DNA from: Acidisphaera sp. L21
Lineage (GTDB): Bacteria; Pseudomonadota; Alphaproteobacteria; Acetobacterales; Acetobacteraceae
Assembly: GCF_009765685.1 (NCBI RefSeq)
Contig: NZ_LMUY01000084.1
Location: forward strand, 1 to 63,956
Direction of reading: 5' to 3'
DNA: 63,956 nucleotides
Numbering within the stretch: the stretch's first letter is position 1; every line of letters begins with the position of its first letter. Positions 1-13,075 of the stretch are shown here, piece after piece. Both the position numbers and the translations under genes were made by a program. Below the pieces are notes generated by a model. That model saw only the letters and a list, made by a program, of their open reading frames with translations, made no database searches and was not told where the DNA came from.

Positions 1-939
1 TCCGTTGGATAGGAACACGCCATCCGGCTTGTGGCGCAGGATGTCCTCTGCCGTGGCGCACGCTGGCACCACGGTGACGCGGCATCCAGCCGAGGCAAGG
101 CTGCGGAGGATGTTGCGCTTCGCCCCGTAATCAACTGCAACCACGTGATATTTTGGCGCAGTCTGCGTCTGGAAACCATGCTCGATCGACCAGGTACCCT
201 CGTCCCACTCGTAGCTCTGCGTGCAGGACACCTGCTTGGCGAGGTCCATGCCCTCCAGCCCCGGCCAAGCCTGCGCTCGGGCCGTCAGGGCAGGAATGTC
301 GAACTTGCCGTCGCCGGGGAAGGCGATCACCGCGTTCGGCGGGCCGCCGTCGCGGATGCGCAAGGTCAGTGCCCGGGTGTCGACGCCGCCCAGCCCGGGC
401 ATGTCCTGCGCCTTGAGCCACGCGTCAAGCGTCTGGATCGACCGCCAGTTGGATGGCTCGGTCACATCCTGCTTCACCACCAGGCCCAGCGCGGCGGGGT
501 TGATCGCCTCCATATCGCCGGGGTTGGTGCCGACATTGCCGATATGCGGGAAGGTGAAGGTGATGATCTGCCCAGCATAGGACGCGTCGGTCAGGGTTTC
601 CTGGTAGCCGGTCATTCCCGTGTTGAAGCACAACTCCCCCACGCGCCCGCTGCTATGCGCCCCAAACCCGCGGCCCCAAAACACGGAGCCATCGGCCAGC
701 ACGAGGACGGCGGTCGCGCCGGGGGGCGTGGTTTCGGACTGGGGCATGGGGCTACTCGACTGGGTGGGTTGCAGGTCAGCAAAGGCGAGGCCGGTGGCGG
801 CGACGATCGCGGCCCAATGTTTGGACGGGATCGCGCGGGACTGGCGCCACTTTCGAATGGCTTCGTGGCCGACGCCGGTAAGCCGGGCTGCGGCATCTGG
901 GCCGCCAATCTGCGCGATGATCTCTTCGACGCTGGGCAT
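1..939 (-). CDS. carA: Carbamoyl-phosphate synthase small subunit with N-terminal HTH domain (3' end cut by window)
   Basis: CarA is the glutaminase subunit of carbamoyl-phosphate synthase, which feeds arginine and pyrimidine synthesis. The frame reads leftward from 939 and runs off the window. The usual CarA N-terminus ([20 protein letters not shown]) begins at an internal Met (747). The same frame stays open upstream for 64 more codons to an ATG at 939, and these encode a compact helix-turn-helix-like segment (about residues 12-45, [20 protein letters not shown]...IPSKHW). CarA hallmarks visible include [23 protein letters not shown] and the start of the amidotransferase domain ([20 protein letters not shown]). 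The catalytic Cys lies outside the window. I prefer the 939 start because the extension has clear domain character. I recall an NCBI domain model named carph-isopro for such N-terminal fusions, unverified here. A start at 747 remains possible. Confidence 0.9.
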   Translation of the reverse strand, partial: MPSVEEIIAQIGGPDAAARLTGVGHEAIRKWRQSRAIPSKHWAAIVAATGLAFADLQPTQSSSPMPQSETTPPGATAVLVLADGSVFWGRGFGAHSSGRVGELCFNTGMTGYQETLTDASYAGQIITFTFPHIGNVGTNPGDMEAINPAALGLVVKQDVTEPSNWRSIQTLDAWLKAQDMPGLGGVDTRALTLRIRDGGPPNAVIAFPGDGKFDIPALTARAQAWPGLEGMDLAKQVSCTQSYEWDEGTWSIEHGFQTQTAPKYHVVAVDYGAKRNILRSLASAGCRVTVVPACATAEDILRHKPDGVFLSNG

Positions 940-952
940 GGGAAATCCATAT

Positions 953-967
953 GGGAAAAAACTTCCC
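953..967. promoter_or_regulatory. Inverted repeat upstream of carA, possible operator
   Basis: An imperfect dyad GGGAA-N5-TTCCC lies 14 bp upstream of the carA start at 939, in the 130-bp divergent region between carA and the GatB/YqeY-like gene. A further TTCCC half-site sits between the dyad and the start codon. Since the adjacent protein carries an HTH domain, autoregulation at this site is conceivable. This is inference from position and symmetry only. Confidence 0.25.
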
Positions 968-1069
968 AACGCAAAGACTCGTTGGCGGCGACTCTGTGAA
1001 TGGCCATATGAGCAGGTATGTCTCGGCAGCACACCGACTCGCCGCCGCTCTCTCTCGGAACAAGTCCCC

Positions 1070-1522
1070 ATGACGCTTCGCACCCAATTCACCGATGCCT
1101 TGAAGACTTCGATGAAGGCTGGCGACTCCGCGCGAACGTCGACGCTGCGGATGGTCCTGGCCAAGGTGAAGGATGCCGACATCGCCGTCCGCCCGGCCGA
1201 CCCGCTGAGCGATGACGCGGTGACGGCGGTGCTGCGCGGCATGGTGAAGTCCCGCCGGGAGTCGGTGGTGATGTATAACCAAGGCGCCCGGCCCGAGCTT
1301 GCCGCGAAAGAGGAGGCGGAGATCGCAGTGATCGAAGCGTTTCTACCGCAGCAAATGGACGAAGCGGCGGTCGGCGCCGCCGTCGATGCGGCCATCGCCG
1401 AAACCGGCGCCGCAGGGCCAAAGGATATGGGCAAGGTCATGGCCGCCCTAAAGGCGAAGCACGCCGCAGCGCTGGACATGGCGCGCGCCACCCCGCTGGT
1501 GAAGGCGCGTCTGGCCGGCTAA
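1070..1522 (+). CDS. GatB/YqeY domain-containing protein
   Basis: A 150-residue protein of the YqeY family, which resembles the tRNA-binding tail of the GatB subunit of Asp/Glu-tRNA amidotransferase. Its function is not settled. Typical family features are [19 protein letters not shown] at the start, the helical stretch [21 protein letters not shown], and the C-terminal [13 protein letters not shown] segment. The length is normal for the family. The gene sits directly before dnaG and overlaps its start by one base (TAATG), so the two are translationally coupled. The yqeY-dnaG-rpoD order is common in alphaproteobacteria. I chose the ATG at 1070, the first Met matching the family N-terminus. 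Confidence 0.93.
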   Translation: MTLRTQFTDALKTSMKAGDSARTSTLRMVLAKVKDADIAVRPADPLSDDAVTAVLRGMVKSRRESVVMYNQGARPELAAKEEAEIAVIEAFLPQQMDEAAVGAAVDAAIAETGAAGPKDMGKVMAALKAKHAAALDMARATPLVKARLAG

Positions 1523-3321
1523 TGGCGCTTCCTCCCGCCTTCCTGGATGAGCTGCGGGCGCGCACGCCAATGGCTGCGCTCGTCGGCCGCAAGGTAAAGC
1601 TCGCGCGGTCCGGCAAGTCGTGGAAAGGCTGCTGCCCGTTTCACGGCGAAAAGAGCCCGTCCTTTTACGTCTACGACGACGGCTATCACTGCTTCGGCTG
1701 CGGTGCGCACGGCGACGCGATCGGATTCGTCATGAACACCGAAGGCGCCGGGTTCATCGAGGCGGTGGAGCGCCTGGCTGGCGAGGCTGGGTTGGACGTG
1801 CCGAAGCCATCGCCCGCCGCTGCAGAGGCGGAGCGGGCTCGGCTGGACCTGACCGGCGTGTTGGATCTGGTTGCCGCCGCCTATACGCGCCGGCTGCATG
1901 AACCGCAGGGTCGGGAGGCGCTGGCTTACCTCCGCGGCCGTGGGCTGACGGACGAGACGATCCATCGCTTCGGCCTTGGCTGGTCCGGCGACGGTCGCGG
2001 CAGTTTGACAGCCGAACTCGCCCACCAAGACATCCCGCCCGCCTGCATGGCGGAAGCCGGACTGCTGCAAAGCCGCGACGACGGCACGAACCGCGAGCTA
2101 TTCTACAACCGCGTCATGTTCCCTATCCGCGATCGCCGCGGCCGTACGATCAGCATGGGCGGCCGCGCCCTTGGCGACGCAAAACCGAAATATATCAATG
2201 GGCCAGAGACCGCAGTTTACTCCAAATCTCGCAACCTCTACGCCCTTGACCTTGCCCGCGAAGGCGCCCGCAAATCCGAGCACGGGGTCATCGTGGCGGA
2301 GGGCTACATGGACGTCATCGCCCTGCACCAGGCCGGGTTCGGCGGCGCCGTCGCGCCTCTGGGCACGGCCTTGACCGCAGCCCAGCTGGAAGAGCTCTGG
2401 CGCCTGTCCGACGCTCCGACCCTGTGTTTCGATGGTGACGCCGCCGGTGCGCGCGCGGCGGCCCGGGCGGCCGAGGTCGCACTGCCGCTGATTGCGCCCG
2501 ACCGCACGCTGTGCCTCGTAACGCTCCCGGACGGGGAGGACCCTGATACGTTGGTGCGCCGCGGCGGCCCGGCGGCATTCACGGCCGTGCTGGCCACCAA
2601 GCGCCCCCTTGCGCAGGCCCTGTTCGAGATCTTGCGGGAAGGGTTCGCCGCCGACACGCCGGAGAATCGCTCCGCCCTGCGCGCCCGGTTGGACGCTGCT
2701 GCCGCCCGTATCGGCGACAAAGGCCTGGCCAGCGAGTATCGCAGCGCCCTGCGCGACCGCTTCTTCGAGTCCACCCGCCGCCGGCCCGGCATGCGGGCCG
2801 GCAGCAAGCCCGCTGCCCCGCCACCCGCCCGCGTCGCCCCAGGCGAGGACCAGGCGATCGCCGAGCGGCACCGCGCCATGCTGGCCATCCTAATCAACCA
2901 TCCAGGCCTGATCGGTGACGTTGCCGAGGCGCTATCCGGCCTGCCGTTGCTTCCGGAATACAATGGTGTGCGTGATGCCCTAATTCGTTACTATGAATCC
3001 GAGGCTGCGCTTGACTTCGACGGTCTCATGAACCACCTCGCACTATCTGGACACGCCGCGCAGGCGCATCGCGTGTTGGCTACACGCCCGATGCCCCTGC
3101 CGGCCTGCGCTGGGCCGACGGCAATGCCGGCAGAGGCAGAGGCGGGATGGTGGCACTTCTTCGGATTGCTCAATCGATCGCGCCTGGAGGAGGAGGTCGC
3201 CGCCGCTGCGGCAGCCTTCCAGCGGTCGCCCAGCCCGGCCGCACAGACCCGCCTGGTCGCGCTGTGCGCGGCGCGTGAGGCCCTGGCGCAGGACGCCATG
3301 GTTGATGATGCAGAGGCCTAG
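1522..3321 (+). CDS. dnaG: DNA primase
   Basis: DnaG synthesises RNA primers at the replication fork together with DnaB helicase. This 599-residue protein has the N-terminal CHC2 zinc-binding domain (Cys38, His41, Cys57, Cys60 in CPFH...CFGC), a central catalytic core with the Toprim motifs [11 protein letters not shown] (about 258-268) and CFDGDAAG (about 303-310), and a C-terminal helical DnaB-interacting region. The N-terminal [16 protein letters not shown] matches the family. Length is close to E. coli DnaG (581). It overlaps the upstream gene by one base and lies 29 bp before rpoD, forming the classic macromolecular-synthesis cluster. Confidence 0.98.
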   Translation: MALPPAFLDELRARTPMAALVGRKVKLARSGKSWKGCCPFHGEKSPSFYVYDDGYHCFGCGAHGDAIGFVMNTEGAGFIEAVERLAGEAGLDVPKPSPAAAEAERARLDLTGVLDLVAAAYTRRLHEPQGREALAYLRGRGLTDETIHRFGLGWSGDGRGSLTAELAHQDIPPACMAEAGLLQSRDDGTNRELFYNRVMFPIRDRRGRTISMGGRALGDAKPKYINGPETAVYSKSRNLYALDLAREGARKSEHGVIVAEGYMDVIALHQAGFGGAVAPLGTALTAAQLEELWRLSDAPTLCFDGDAAGARAAARAAEVALPLIAPDRTLCLVTLPDGEDPDTLVRRGGPAAFTAVLATKRPLAQALFEILREGFAADTPENRSALRARLDAAAARIGDKGLASEYRSALRDRFFESTRRRPGMRAGSKPAAPPPARVAPGEDQAIAERHRAMLAILINHPGLIGDVAEALSGLPLLPEYNGVRDALIRYYESEAALDFDGLMNHLALSGHAAQAHRVLATRPMPLPACAGPTAMPAEAEAGWWHFFGLLNRSRLEEEVAAAAAAFQRSPSPAAQTRLVALCAAREALAQDAMVDDAEA

Positions 3322-3350
3322 CCGGCCCGAAAGAGTTGGAGACAGCCGAT

Positions 3351-5297
<1,947 letters not shown>

Positions 5298-5299
5298 AG

Positions 5300-5857
5300 G
5301 TGCAACCCGCCTCCCGTGTCGCCGTCACGGTGACGTTTCTGCGGATGGAGCGCCCGCCGGCTAACCCAGCGGTCGCGCTGCCGCCCGACACCAACCTGGT
5401 GCGGGTGACCCGGCCTACCATCGCGTTCTACCGGTTTCTGTATGACACGGTGGGCGCGCCGCATCTGTGGTGGCTGCGCCGGGCCATGCCGGACTCGGCG
5501 CTGGAGGGCATCCTGCAAGATCCGGCGGTCGGCATCCACGTGCTGTATCGCGGCGGTGAACCCGCTGGCTTCTTCGAATTGGATGGCCGGGCGCGGCCGG
5601 ACGTGAACCTCAGCTATTTCGGCCTGATGCCGAATGCGGTCGGCCGCGGCCTGGGCGGCCCGTTTCTACGTGCCGCGGTGGACCAGGCGTTCAGCATGAC
5701 GACACGCGGCGTGACGGTGAACACCTGCACCGCCGACCATCCAAGGGCGCTCCCCACCTACCTGCGCACCGGCTTTCGTCCGATCCGCTCCGTGCGAGAA
5801 ATTTGGGATGTGCCGACCCGGTTGGGCATGTCGATCCCGGACCATCTGCGGGTCTAG
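5300..5857 (+). CDS. GNAT-family N-acetyltransferase
   Basis: A 185-residue GCN5-related acetyltransferase; the acceptor substrate is unknown. The acetyl-CoA binding region is visible as LSYFGLMPNAVGRGLGGPFL, with a C-terminal strand-helix segment (TCTADHPRALPTYLRTGFRPI) typical of the fold. The N-terminal FYRFLYDTVGAPHLWW is characteristic of a group found in alphaproteobacteria. The start is taken as GTG at 5300, two bases after the rpoD stop. An ATG at 5345 is an alternative, but it would remove the conserved-looking VTVTFLRM segment. Close spacing to rpoD may allow read-through expression. Confidence 0.9.
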   Translation: MQPASRVAVTVTFLRMERPPANPAVALPPDTNLVRVTRPTIAFYRFLYDTVGAPHLWWLRRAMPDSALEGILQDPAVGIHVLYRGGEPAGFFELDGRARPDVNLSYFGLMPNAVGRGLGGPFLRAAVDQAFSMTTRGVTVNTCTADHPRALPTYLRTGFRPIRSVREIWDVPTRLGMSIPDHLRV

Positions 5858-5915
5858 CCCGGTCGCCTGCCCGGCATTATAGCCTGCTCCAAACGAAAAC
5901 CCGGGAACGTCACGC

Positions 5916-7121
5916 ATGAAGACCACCGCCGCCTGGCTCGCTATGGCACTTCTGGCTGCGGCGTCTCCCGCTTGGGCGGACGTTCCTGGCAACACCCTCA
6001 AAATTGGCGTGCTGAACGACCAGTCGGGCCCGTTCGCCGACCAATCCGGCAAGGGCTCCGTCGTCGCGGCGCAACTGGCAGCCGATGATTTCGCCAAGGA
6101 GTCCGGCGGCATCAAGGTCGAGATCCTGTATGGCGACCACCAGAACAAGCCTGATGTCGGCAGCACCATCACGCGTCGCTGGGTCGACCAGGACGGTGTT
6201 GCCGCGGTGGCAGATGCGGTGAATTCCGGCGTAGCCCTCGCTGTGAACCAGGTGCTGCACGACAAGAACCGCACCTTCATCGGCAGCAGCGTCGGCACCT
6301 CCGACCTCACGGGCAAGTTCTGCCAGCCCACCACGGTGCAATGGACCATGGACACTTGGGCCCTGGGCAACGCCGCCGCCCGCGCGCTGACGCAGGCTGG
6401 GGCGAAGAAATGGTACTTCATCTCGTTCGACTACGCGCTGGGCGCTGCGTTGGAGAAGGACACGACCGACGCGCTGAAGAAGCTCGGCGGCAGCACGGTC
6501 GTCGGCTCGGTTAAGCATCCGCTGGGGACCACGGATTTTTCGTCCTACTTGCTGCAGGCCCAATCCTTCGGTGCCGACGTGGTGGCGTTCGGCGATACCG
6601 GCAGCGATCTGGTGAACGCGGTGAAGCAGGCGGCCGAATTCGGCGTCACCCCGGCGCAGAAGGTCACCGGGCTGTTTACCCAGATCACCGACGTGAAGGC
6701 GATGGGTCTGCAATTGGCGCAAGGCTTGCTGCTGACGGAGGCGTTTTATTGGGATCGCGACGACGCCACCCGCGCCTTCACCAAGCGCTTTGCCGAGAAA
6801 ATGCCCGGCCGCGTACCGACATCCAACCAGGCCGGCGTCTACTCCTCCGTGCTTGCCTACCTCCACGCGGCGAAGCAAGCGGATAGCATCGAGGGCGACA
6901 AGGTGATGGCGGCGATGAAAAGCCACCCGATCGACGACGCTCTGTTCGGCCAGGTCGCCGTACGTGCCGATGGCCGCGCGATCCACCCGATGTACGTCTA
7001 CCGGGTGAAAATCCCCGCCGCCTCCAAATCCGACTGGGACCTTTACGAGCCAGTGCTCACCATCCCTGCCGAGCAAGCCTTTCGCCCACTCGCCGATGGT
7101 GGCTGCCCGCTGGTGAAGTAG
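5916..7121 (+). CDS. ABC transporter substrate-binding protein, branched-chain amino acid type
   Basis: A 401-residue periplasmic binding protein of the LivK-like (Peripla_BP_6) family. A Sec signal peptide covers about residues 1-21 (MKTTAAWLAMALLAAASPAWA). The mature protein begins with the family signature LKIGVLNDQSGPFADQSG and keeps the expected pattern of GSSVGTSDLT and WYFISFDYALG segments of the two-lobed fold. The ligand cannot be read from sequence: members bind amino acids, amides, urea or aromatic acids. No permease or ATPase genes lie next to it, so it is an orphan here. It ends four bases from the convergent aminotransferase gene. Confidence 0.93.
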   Translation: MKTTAAWLAMALLAAASPAWADVPGNTLKIGVLNDQSGPFADQSGKGSVVAAQLAADDFAKESGGIKVEILYGDHQNKPDVGSTITRRWVDQDGVAAVADAVNSGVALAVNQVLHDKNRTFIGSSVGTSDLTGKFCQPTTVQWTMDTWALGNAAARALTQAGAKKWYFISFDYALGAALEKDTTDALKKLGGSTVVGSVKHPLGTTDFSSYLLQAQSFGADVVAFGDTGSDLVNAVKQAAEFGVTPAQKVTGLFTQITDVKAMGLQLAQGLLLTEAFYWDRDDATRAFTKRFAEKMPGRVPTSNQAGVYSSVLAYLHAAKQADSIEGDKVMAAMKSHPIDDALFGQVAVRADGRAIHPMYVYRVKIPAASKSDWDLYEPVLTIPAEQAFRPLADGGCPLVK

Positions 7122-7125
7122 GGCG

Positions 7126-8463
<1,338 letters not shown>

Positions 8464-8531
8464 TCACCCCCCGCTTGCAAAGCCGGAGTGGCGGCAGTAA
8501 CCAATCGCCAGGTTGACGTATAGGGAAGCCC

Positions 8532-8939
8532 TTGCACGCGTTGGTCACCCCGCCCGAGCCGGAGCGTCTGTTCACCGTCTCCGCCCTGGCGGCCGAGCTG
8601 GGGGTGACGGCGCGAACATTACGGTTCTACGAGGATCGCGGGCTCATCGCGCCCCGCCGCCTGGGCACCACCCGCGTCTACGCCGCACGCGACCGCGCCC
8701 GTATGGTGCTGATCCTGCGCGGCAAGAGCCTCGGCTTCTCCCTGCGCGAAATCGCCGAATACCTGGCGCTCTACAAGGCCGACGCCACCGGGGCGGAGCA
8801 GTTGCGCGCGCTGGACCGCGCTGTCACCGCCAGCATCCAGCGGTTGGAGCAGCAGCGCACCGCGCTGGCCCAGACGCTGGCCGAACTGCACGAGTTATCG
8901 CAGCAAACCAAACACCAGCTCGCCGAGCGGGTGGAATAG
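8532..8939 (+). CDS. MerR family transcriptional regulator
   Basis: A 135-residue MerR-type regulator. The N-terminal winged HTH (about residues 12-48: FTVSALAAELGVTARTLRFYEDRGLI) is followed by the second helix pair (GKSLGFSLREIAEYLALY) and a long C-terminal coiled coil (about 85-130) for dimerisation. There is no cysteine-rich metal-binding tail. It starts a rightward operon with the fadN-like and acyl-CoA dehydrogenase genes, nine bases before the next start, so it probably controls that operon in the manner of other MerR regulators of acyl-CoA catabolism. The start is uncertain: TTG at 8532 is used, and TTG at 8541 is another option. Confidence 0.88.
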   Translation: MHALVTPPEPERLFTVSALAAELGVTARTLRFYEDRGLIAPRRLGTTRVYAARDRARMVLILRGKSLGFSLREIAEYLALYKADATGAEQLRALDRAVTASIQRLEQQRTALAQTLAELHELSQQTKHQLAERVE

Positions 8940-8948
8940 GGGAATCCT

Positions 8949-11162
8949 ATGGTCATCAAGAAGGTCGGCGTCATCGGTGCGGGCGTGATGGGGGCGGGGA
9001 TCGCCGCCCAGGTCGCCAATGCCGGCGTGCCCGTGATGCTGCTGGACATCGTGCCGCCCGGCGCCAACGATCGCAGCGTCGTCGCCACCAGCGTCGTGGC
9101 GAAGATGCTGCAAACCGAGCCCGCGCCCTTCATGACGCCAGGCGCTGCCGCCCTGGTGGAGCCCGGCAATATCGAGGACGATCTGGGCCGCCTGGCCGAG
9201 TGCGACTGGATCATCGAGGTGATCGTCGAACGGCCCGAGGTGAAGCAGGATCTGTATCGCAAGCTGCAGGCGGTGCGTCGCCCCGGCACTGCCGTGTCCT
9301 CCAACACCTCCACTATTCCCCTACACGTGTTGACGGCTGGGCTTGGCGAGCAGTTCGCGCGCGATTTTCTGATCACGCATTTCTTTAACCCACCGCGCTA
9401 CATGCGCCTGCTGGAGGTCGTCCCCGGCCCGCATTCCGACCCGGCGATCGTCCAAGCGGTGCGCGACTTCGCGGACGCGACGCTCGGCAAGTCCATCGTC
9501 ATCTGCAACGACGCGCCCGGCTTCATCGCCAATCGCGTCGGCAGCTTCTGGATGCAGGTTGGGATCGTCGCGGCGTTCGATGGCGGTGTGAGCGTGGAGG
9601 CGGCGGACGCCGTCATCGGCAAGCCGTTCGGCATCCCGCGCACCGGCATATTCGGGCTGTTGGATCTGGTGGGCATCGACCTCATCCCCCACGTCAACGC
9701 CAGCCTCGCCCGCACGCTGGCAAAGGACGACGCCTTCCACCGGCACAACCGCGAAATGACACTGATGACGCGGATGATCGCGGACGGGTTCATCGGCCGA
9801 AAGGGCAAGGGCGGCTTCTATCTGTTCGACCGCAAAACCCGCACCCGGCAGGCAATCGACCTCGCCACCGGCGACTACCGGGCGGAGCAGACCCCCGACC
9901 TACCCGAACTGAAATCCCCGGTGCTGGCGCAATTGATGGACGCGCCGAGCCAGGCCGGCCAGTACGCCTGGGCCGTAATGGGCGCCACGCTCGCCTATGC
10001 CGCCAGCGTTGTGCCGGAGGCCGCGGCCACGCTGGTCGACGTCGATGCCGCGATGCGCCTGGGCTACAACTGGCGCTGGGGTCCATTCCAATTGATCGAC
10101 AAGCTCGGCACCGCCTGGTTTGCCGAGCGGTTGCGGGCGGAGCGAAAGGACGTTCCTAAGCTGCTGCAAGTGGCAGCGGGACGACCGTTCTACCGGATCG
10201 AGCTGGGGCGGGAGCAATTCCTCGGCCTCGATGGCGAGTACCGCGACATCCTGCGCGCCGACGGTGTGCTGCCGCTGGACGACGTGAAGCGCCAGACCAA
10301 GCCGGTGATGCAAAACTCCTCCGCCAGCGTATGGGATATTGGCGACGGCGTGCTGTGCTTCGAATTCACCTCCAAGGCAAACTCCCTGGACGACGCCATC
10401 ATGGCGCTGCTGCGGGACGTGATTGCCGCCGCACCCAAGGCGCTGGTGATCTACAACGAAGGCCCGAATTTCTCGGTCGGCGCCAATTTGCCCGGCCTGC
10501 TTGCCGCCGCGAAGGAAGGCAAGGCGGGCGCGGTCGAGGCCAAGATCATCACCGGCCAACACGCACTCACGGCGCTGAAATACGCGCCATTCCCGGTCGT
10601 CGCCGCACCCGTCGGCATGGCGCTGGGCGGCGGCTGCGAAGTGCTGCTGCATTCGAGCGCGGTGCAGGCGCATGCGGAGGCCGCAATCGGCCTGGTGGAA
10701 TGCAATGTGGGCCTGGTGCCCGGCTGGGGCGGCTGCAAGGAGATGCTGCTGCGCCTGCGCGACGCCGACCGGGTCTTCGACCTCATTCGCAGCGCCGCCA
10801 TCACCAAATCCGCTGCCCAGGCGAAGGAATGGGGCTATTTGCGCCCAACGGACGGCATCAGCATGAACCGCGACCGCGTGCTGGCGGACGCCAAGGCGCG
10901 GGCATTGTCCATGGTGCCCGGTTACACTCCGCCAGCGCCGCCCCACATACCCACGTCACCCCGCACCACGCCGATCGCCGCGGAAAATCACGACCTCATC
11001 GTCGCCACCGCCCTGGCCGGCATCCTTTACGGCGCAGACAACGCAACCGAGGGCACGATGCTCGCCCGCGAACGCGCGGCGCTGGATCACCTCATCGCCA
11101 CGCCGGGCACGCAAGCCCGGATCGAGCATACGCTCGCCACCGGCAAGCCCCTGCGCAACTAG
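8949..11162 (+). CDS. 3-hydroxyacyl-CoA dehydrogenase / enoyl-CoA hydratase
   Basis: A 737-residue bifunctional beta-oxidation enzyme that hydrates enoyl-CoA and oxidises the 3-hydroxyacyl-CoA with NAD+. The dehydrogenase part comes first: Rossmann motif GAGVMGAGIAAQVANAG near the N-terminus, catalytic His144 in THFFNPPRYM, then the C-terminal dehydrogenase domain (GFIGRKGKGGFYLF). The crotonase-fold hydratase lies at the C-terminal end (GPNFSVGANL, GMALGGGCEVLLHS, GLVECNVGLVPGWGG). This order is reversed relative to FadB/FadJ and matches FadN-type enzymes. The gene follows the MerR gene by nine bases and precedes an acyl-CoA dehydrogenase, giving two of the beta-oxidation steps in one operon. 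Confidence 0.95.
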   Translation: MVIKKVGVIGAGVMGAGIAAQVANAGVPVMLLDIVPPGANDRSVVATSVVAKMLQTEPAPFMTPGAAALVEPGNIEDDLGRLAECDWIIEVIVERPEVKQDLYRKLQAVRRPGTAVSSNTSTIPLHVLTAGLGEQFARDFLITHFFNPPRYMRLLEVVPGPHSDPAIVQAVRDFADATLGKSIVICNDAPGFIANRVGSFWMQVGIVAAFDGGVSVEAADAVIGKPFGIPRTGIFGLLDLVGIDLIPHVNASLARTLAKDDAFHRHNREMTLMTRMIADGFIGRKGKGGFYLFDRKTRTRQAIDLATGDYRAEQTPDLPELKSPVLAQLMDAPSQAGQYAWAVMGATLAYAASVVPEAAATLVDVDAAMRLGYNWRWGPFQLIDKLGTAWFAERLRAERKDVPKLLQVAAGRPFYRIELGREQFLGLDGEYRDILRADGVLPLDDVKRQTKPVMQNSSASVWDIGDGVLCFEFTSKANSLDDAIMALLRDVIAAAPKALVIYNEGPNFSVGANLPGLLAAAKEGKAGAVEAKIITGQHALTALKYAPFPVVAAPVGMALGGGCEVLLHSSAVQAHAEAAIGLVECNVGLVPGWGGCKEMLLRLRDADRVFDLIRSAAITKSAAQAKEWGYLRPTDGISMNRDRVLADAKARALSMVPGYTPPAPPHIPTSPRTTPIAAENHDLIVATALAGILYGADNATEGTMLARERAALDHLIATPGTQARIEHTLATGKPLRN

Positions 11163-11184
11163 CACATACCGAAAGCCGCTCATC

Positions 11185-13005
11185 ATGCAGACCTACAAAG
11201 CCCCGCTGCGCGACATGCAATTCGTCATCCACGAACTGCATGACAGCGCCAAACTCACCACCATGAAGGGGTTCGAAGAGGTCACGCCCGACCTGATCGA
11301 CTCGATCCTGGAGGAAGCCGCCAAGTTCGCCGAGAGCGTCCTCCTCCCGATCAACGCCAGCGGTGACGAGCAAGGCTGTACCTACGAGAATGGCGTCGTC
11401 CGTACGCCCGCCGGCTTCAAACCAGCCTACGACGCATTCCGCGAGTCCGGCTGGACCGCCATCGCTGCCGACCCGGCGTTCGGCGGCCAGGGCCTGCCCG
11501 AAGTGGTGAGCAAGCAGGTCGAGGAAATGCTCTGCTCCACCAACCTCTCGTTCAGCCTCTACCCCGGTCTGACCCACGGTGCCTACCAGGCCATCCTCGA
11601 CCACGCGTCGGAGGAGTTGAAGCAACTCTATCTGCCGAAGATGGTGGATGGCACCTGGTCCGGCACGATGTGCCTGACCGAATCCCATTGCGGCACCGAT
11701 CTCGGCCTGCTGCGAACCAAGGCGGTGCCCCAGCCCGACGCCACCTACAAGATCACCGGCAGCAAGATCTTCATCACCGCCGGGGAGCATGATCTGACGC
11801 AGAACATCATCCACCTCGTGCTCGCCCGCCTACCGGATGCGCCCCCGGGCGTGAAAGGCATCAGCCTGTTCCTGGTGCCGAAATTCATCCCCGACGCGTC
11901 CGGCGAACCCGGCATGCGCAACGGCGTCCTATGCACCGCCATCGAGCATAAGATGGGGATCAAGGCCTCCTCCACCTGCCAGATGAGCTTCGACGACGCG
12001 ACCGGTTGGCTGGTGGGCGAGCCGCATAAGGGCCTGCGCGCCATGTTCACCATGATGAACAGCGAGCGCCTGTCCATCGGCGTCCAAGGCCTGGGCATTG
12101 CGGAGGCGGCCTACCAATCCGCCGTGTTCTACGCCAAGGACCGGATCCAGGGCCGCTCCCCCTCGGGCACGAAGTCGCCGGGCCAGGCGGCGGACCCGAT
12201 CCTGGTCCACCCCGATGTTCGCCGTATGCTGATGACGATCCGCGCCTATGCCGAGGGCTGCCGTGCCCTAGGCGGCTGGGTGGCGCAGCAACTCGACCAG
12301 GTGGTCCACGCCGACGACCCGGCGGTGCGGGAGGCCGCGGAGGATTTCACCGCGCTGATGACCCCCATCGTGAAAGCGCTGTTCACCGATATCGGCTTCG
12401 ACATGGCGAGCCTGGGCATGCAGGTCTACGGCGGCCACGGCTACGTCCGTGACCACGGGATGGAGCAATACGTCCGCGATGCCCGCATCGCGATGATCTA
12501 CGAGGGCACCAACGGCATCCAGGCGATGGACCTCGTCGCGCGCAAACTGGGTGCGCAAGACGGTCGCCTGCTCACCCGGTTCTTCGAGCCGGTTGCCGCC
12601 TTCCTCGCCGCCAACCGCGACGACCCCAACCGCGACGACTCTAGCCTCGGCGGCCCCAGCCTCGGTGGCATGGCCCGCGCGCTGGGCCACGCGTTCGACA
12701 CATTGAAGACGACCACCGCCCACATCACCGCCGCCGGGCAGCGCGATCCGGAGGAACCGGGCGCTGCCGCCGCCGACTACCTGCGGCTGTTTGGCCTGGT
12801 GGCGCTGGGCTTCATGTGGGTTCGCTCCGCCCAGGTGGCGCAACGCAAGCTTCCCACCGCCAACGGGGATGCGCGGTTCTACCAGGCTAAGTTGCACACC
12901 GCGCAGTTCTTCATGGATCGCCTGCTGCCGCAAACCGCGGCTCTGGCCGCGACGATCCAGTCGGGCAAGGGCAGCATGATGGAAATGGCCGAAGAAATGT
13001 TCTGA
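11185..13005 (+). CDS. Acyl-CoA dehydrogenase, long form with C-terminal extension
   Basis: A 606-residue FAD-dependent acyl-CoA dehydrogenase that introduces the 2,3 double bond. It belongs to the about-600-residue group with an extra N-terminal segment (MQTYKAPLRDMQFVIHEL) and a C-terminal helical domain, which includes DmdC-type 3-methylmercaptopropionyl-CoA dehydrogenases and long-chain enzymes. Family signatures are MCLTESHCGTDLG, QVYGGHGYVRDHGMEQ and the catalytic Glu440 in IYEGTNGIQAMDL. Substrate chain length cannot be told. It is 22 bp downstream of the hydroxyacyl-CoA dehydrogenase/hydratase gene and closes the MerR-led operon. No thiolase follows; the nearest is at 26.7 kb. Confidence 0.95.
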   Translation: MQTYKAPLRDMQFVIHELHDSAKLTTMKGFEEVTPDLIDSILEEAAKFAESVLLPINASGDEQGCTYENGVVRTPAGFKPAYDAFRESGWTAIAADPAFGGQGLPEVVSKQVEEMLCSTNLSFSLYPGLTHGAYQAILDHASEELKQLYLPKMVDGTWSGTMCLTESHCGTDLGLLRTKAVPQPDATYKITGSKIFITAGEHDLTQNIIHLVLARLPDAPPGVKGISLFLVPKFIPDASGEPGMRNGVLCTAIEHKMGIKASSTCQMSFDDATGWLVGEPHKGLRAMFTMMNSERLSIGVQGLGIAEAAYQSAVFYAKDRIQGRSPSGTKSPGQAADPILVHPDVRRMLMTIRAYAEGCRALGGWVAQQLDQVVHADDPAVREAAEDFTALMTPIVKALFTDIGFDMASLGMQVYGGHGYVRDHGMEQYVRDARIAMIYEGTNGIQAMDLVARKLGAQDGRLLTRFFEPVAAFLAANRDDPNRDDSSLGGPSLGGMARALGHAFDTLKTTTAHITAAGQRDPEEPGAAAADYLRLFGLVALGFMWVRSAQVAQRKLPTANGDARFYQAKLHTAQFFMDRLLPQTAALAATIQSGKGSMMEMAEEMF

Positions 13006-13075
13006 ACTTTCACCGTCCGTTAGTAATTGGATCGTATTCTTGGACCGTGTGCTAATTCAAAACGGGTCCACTCCA

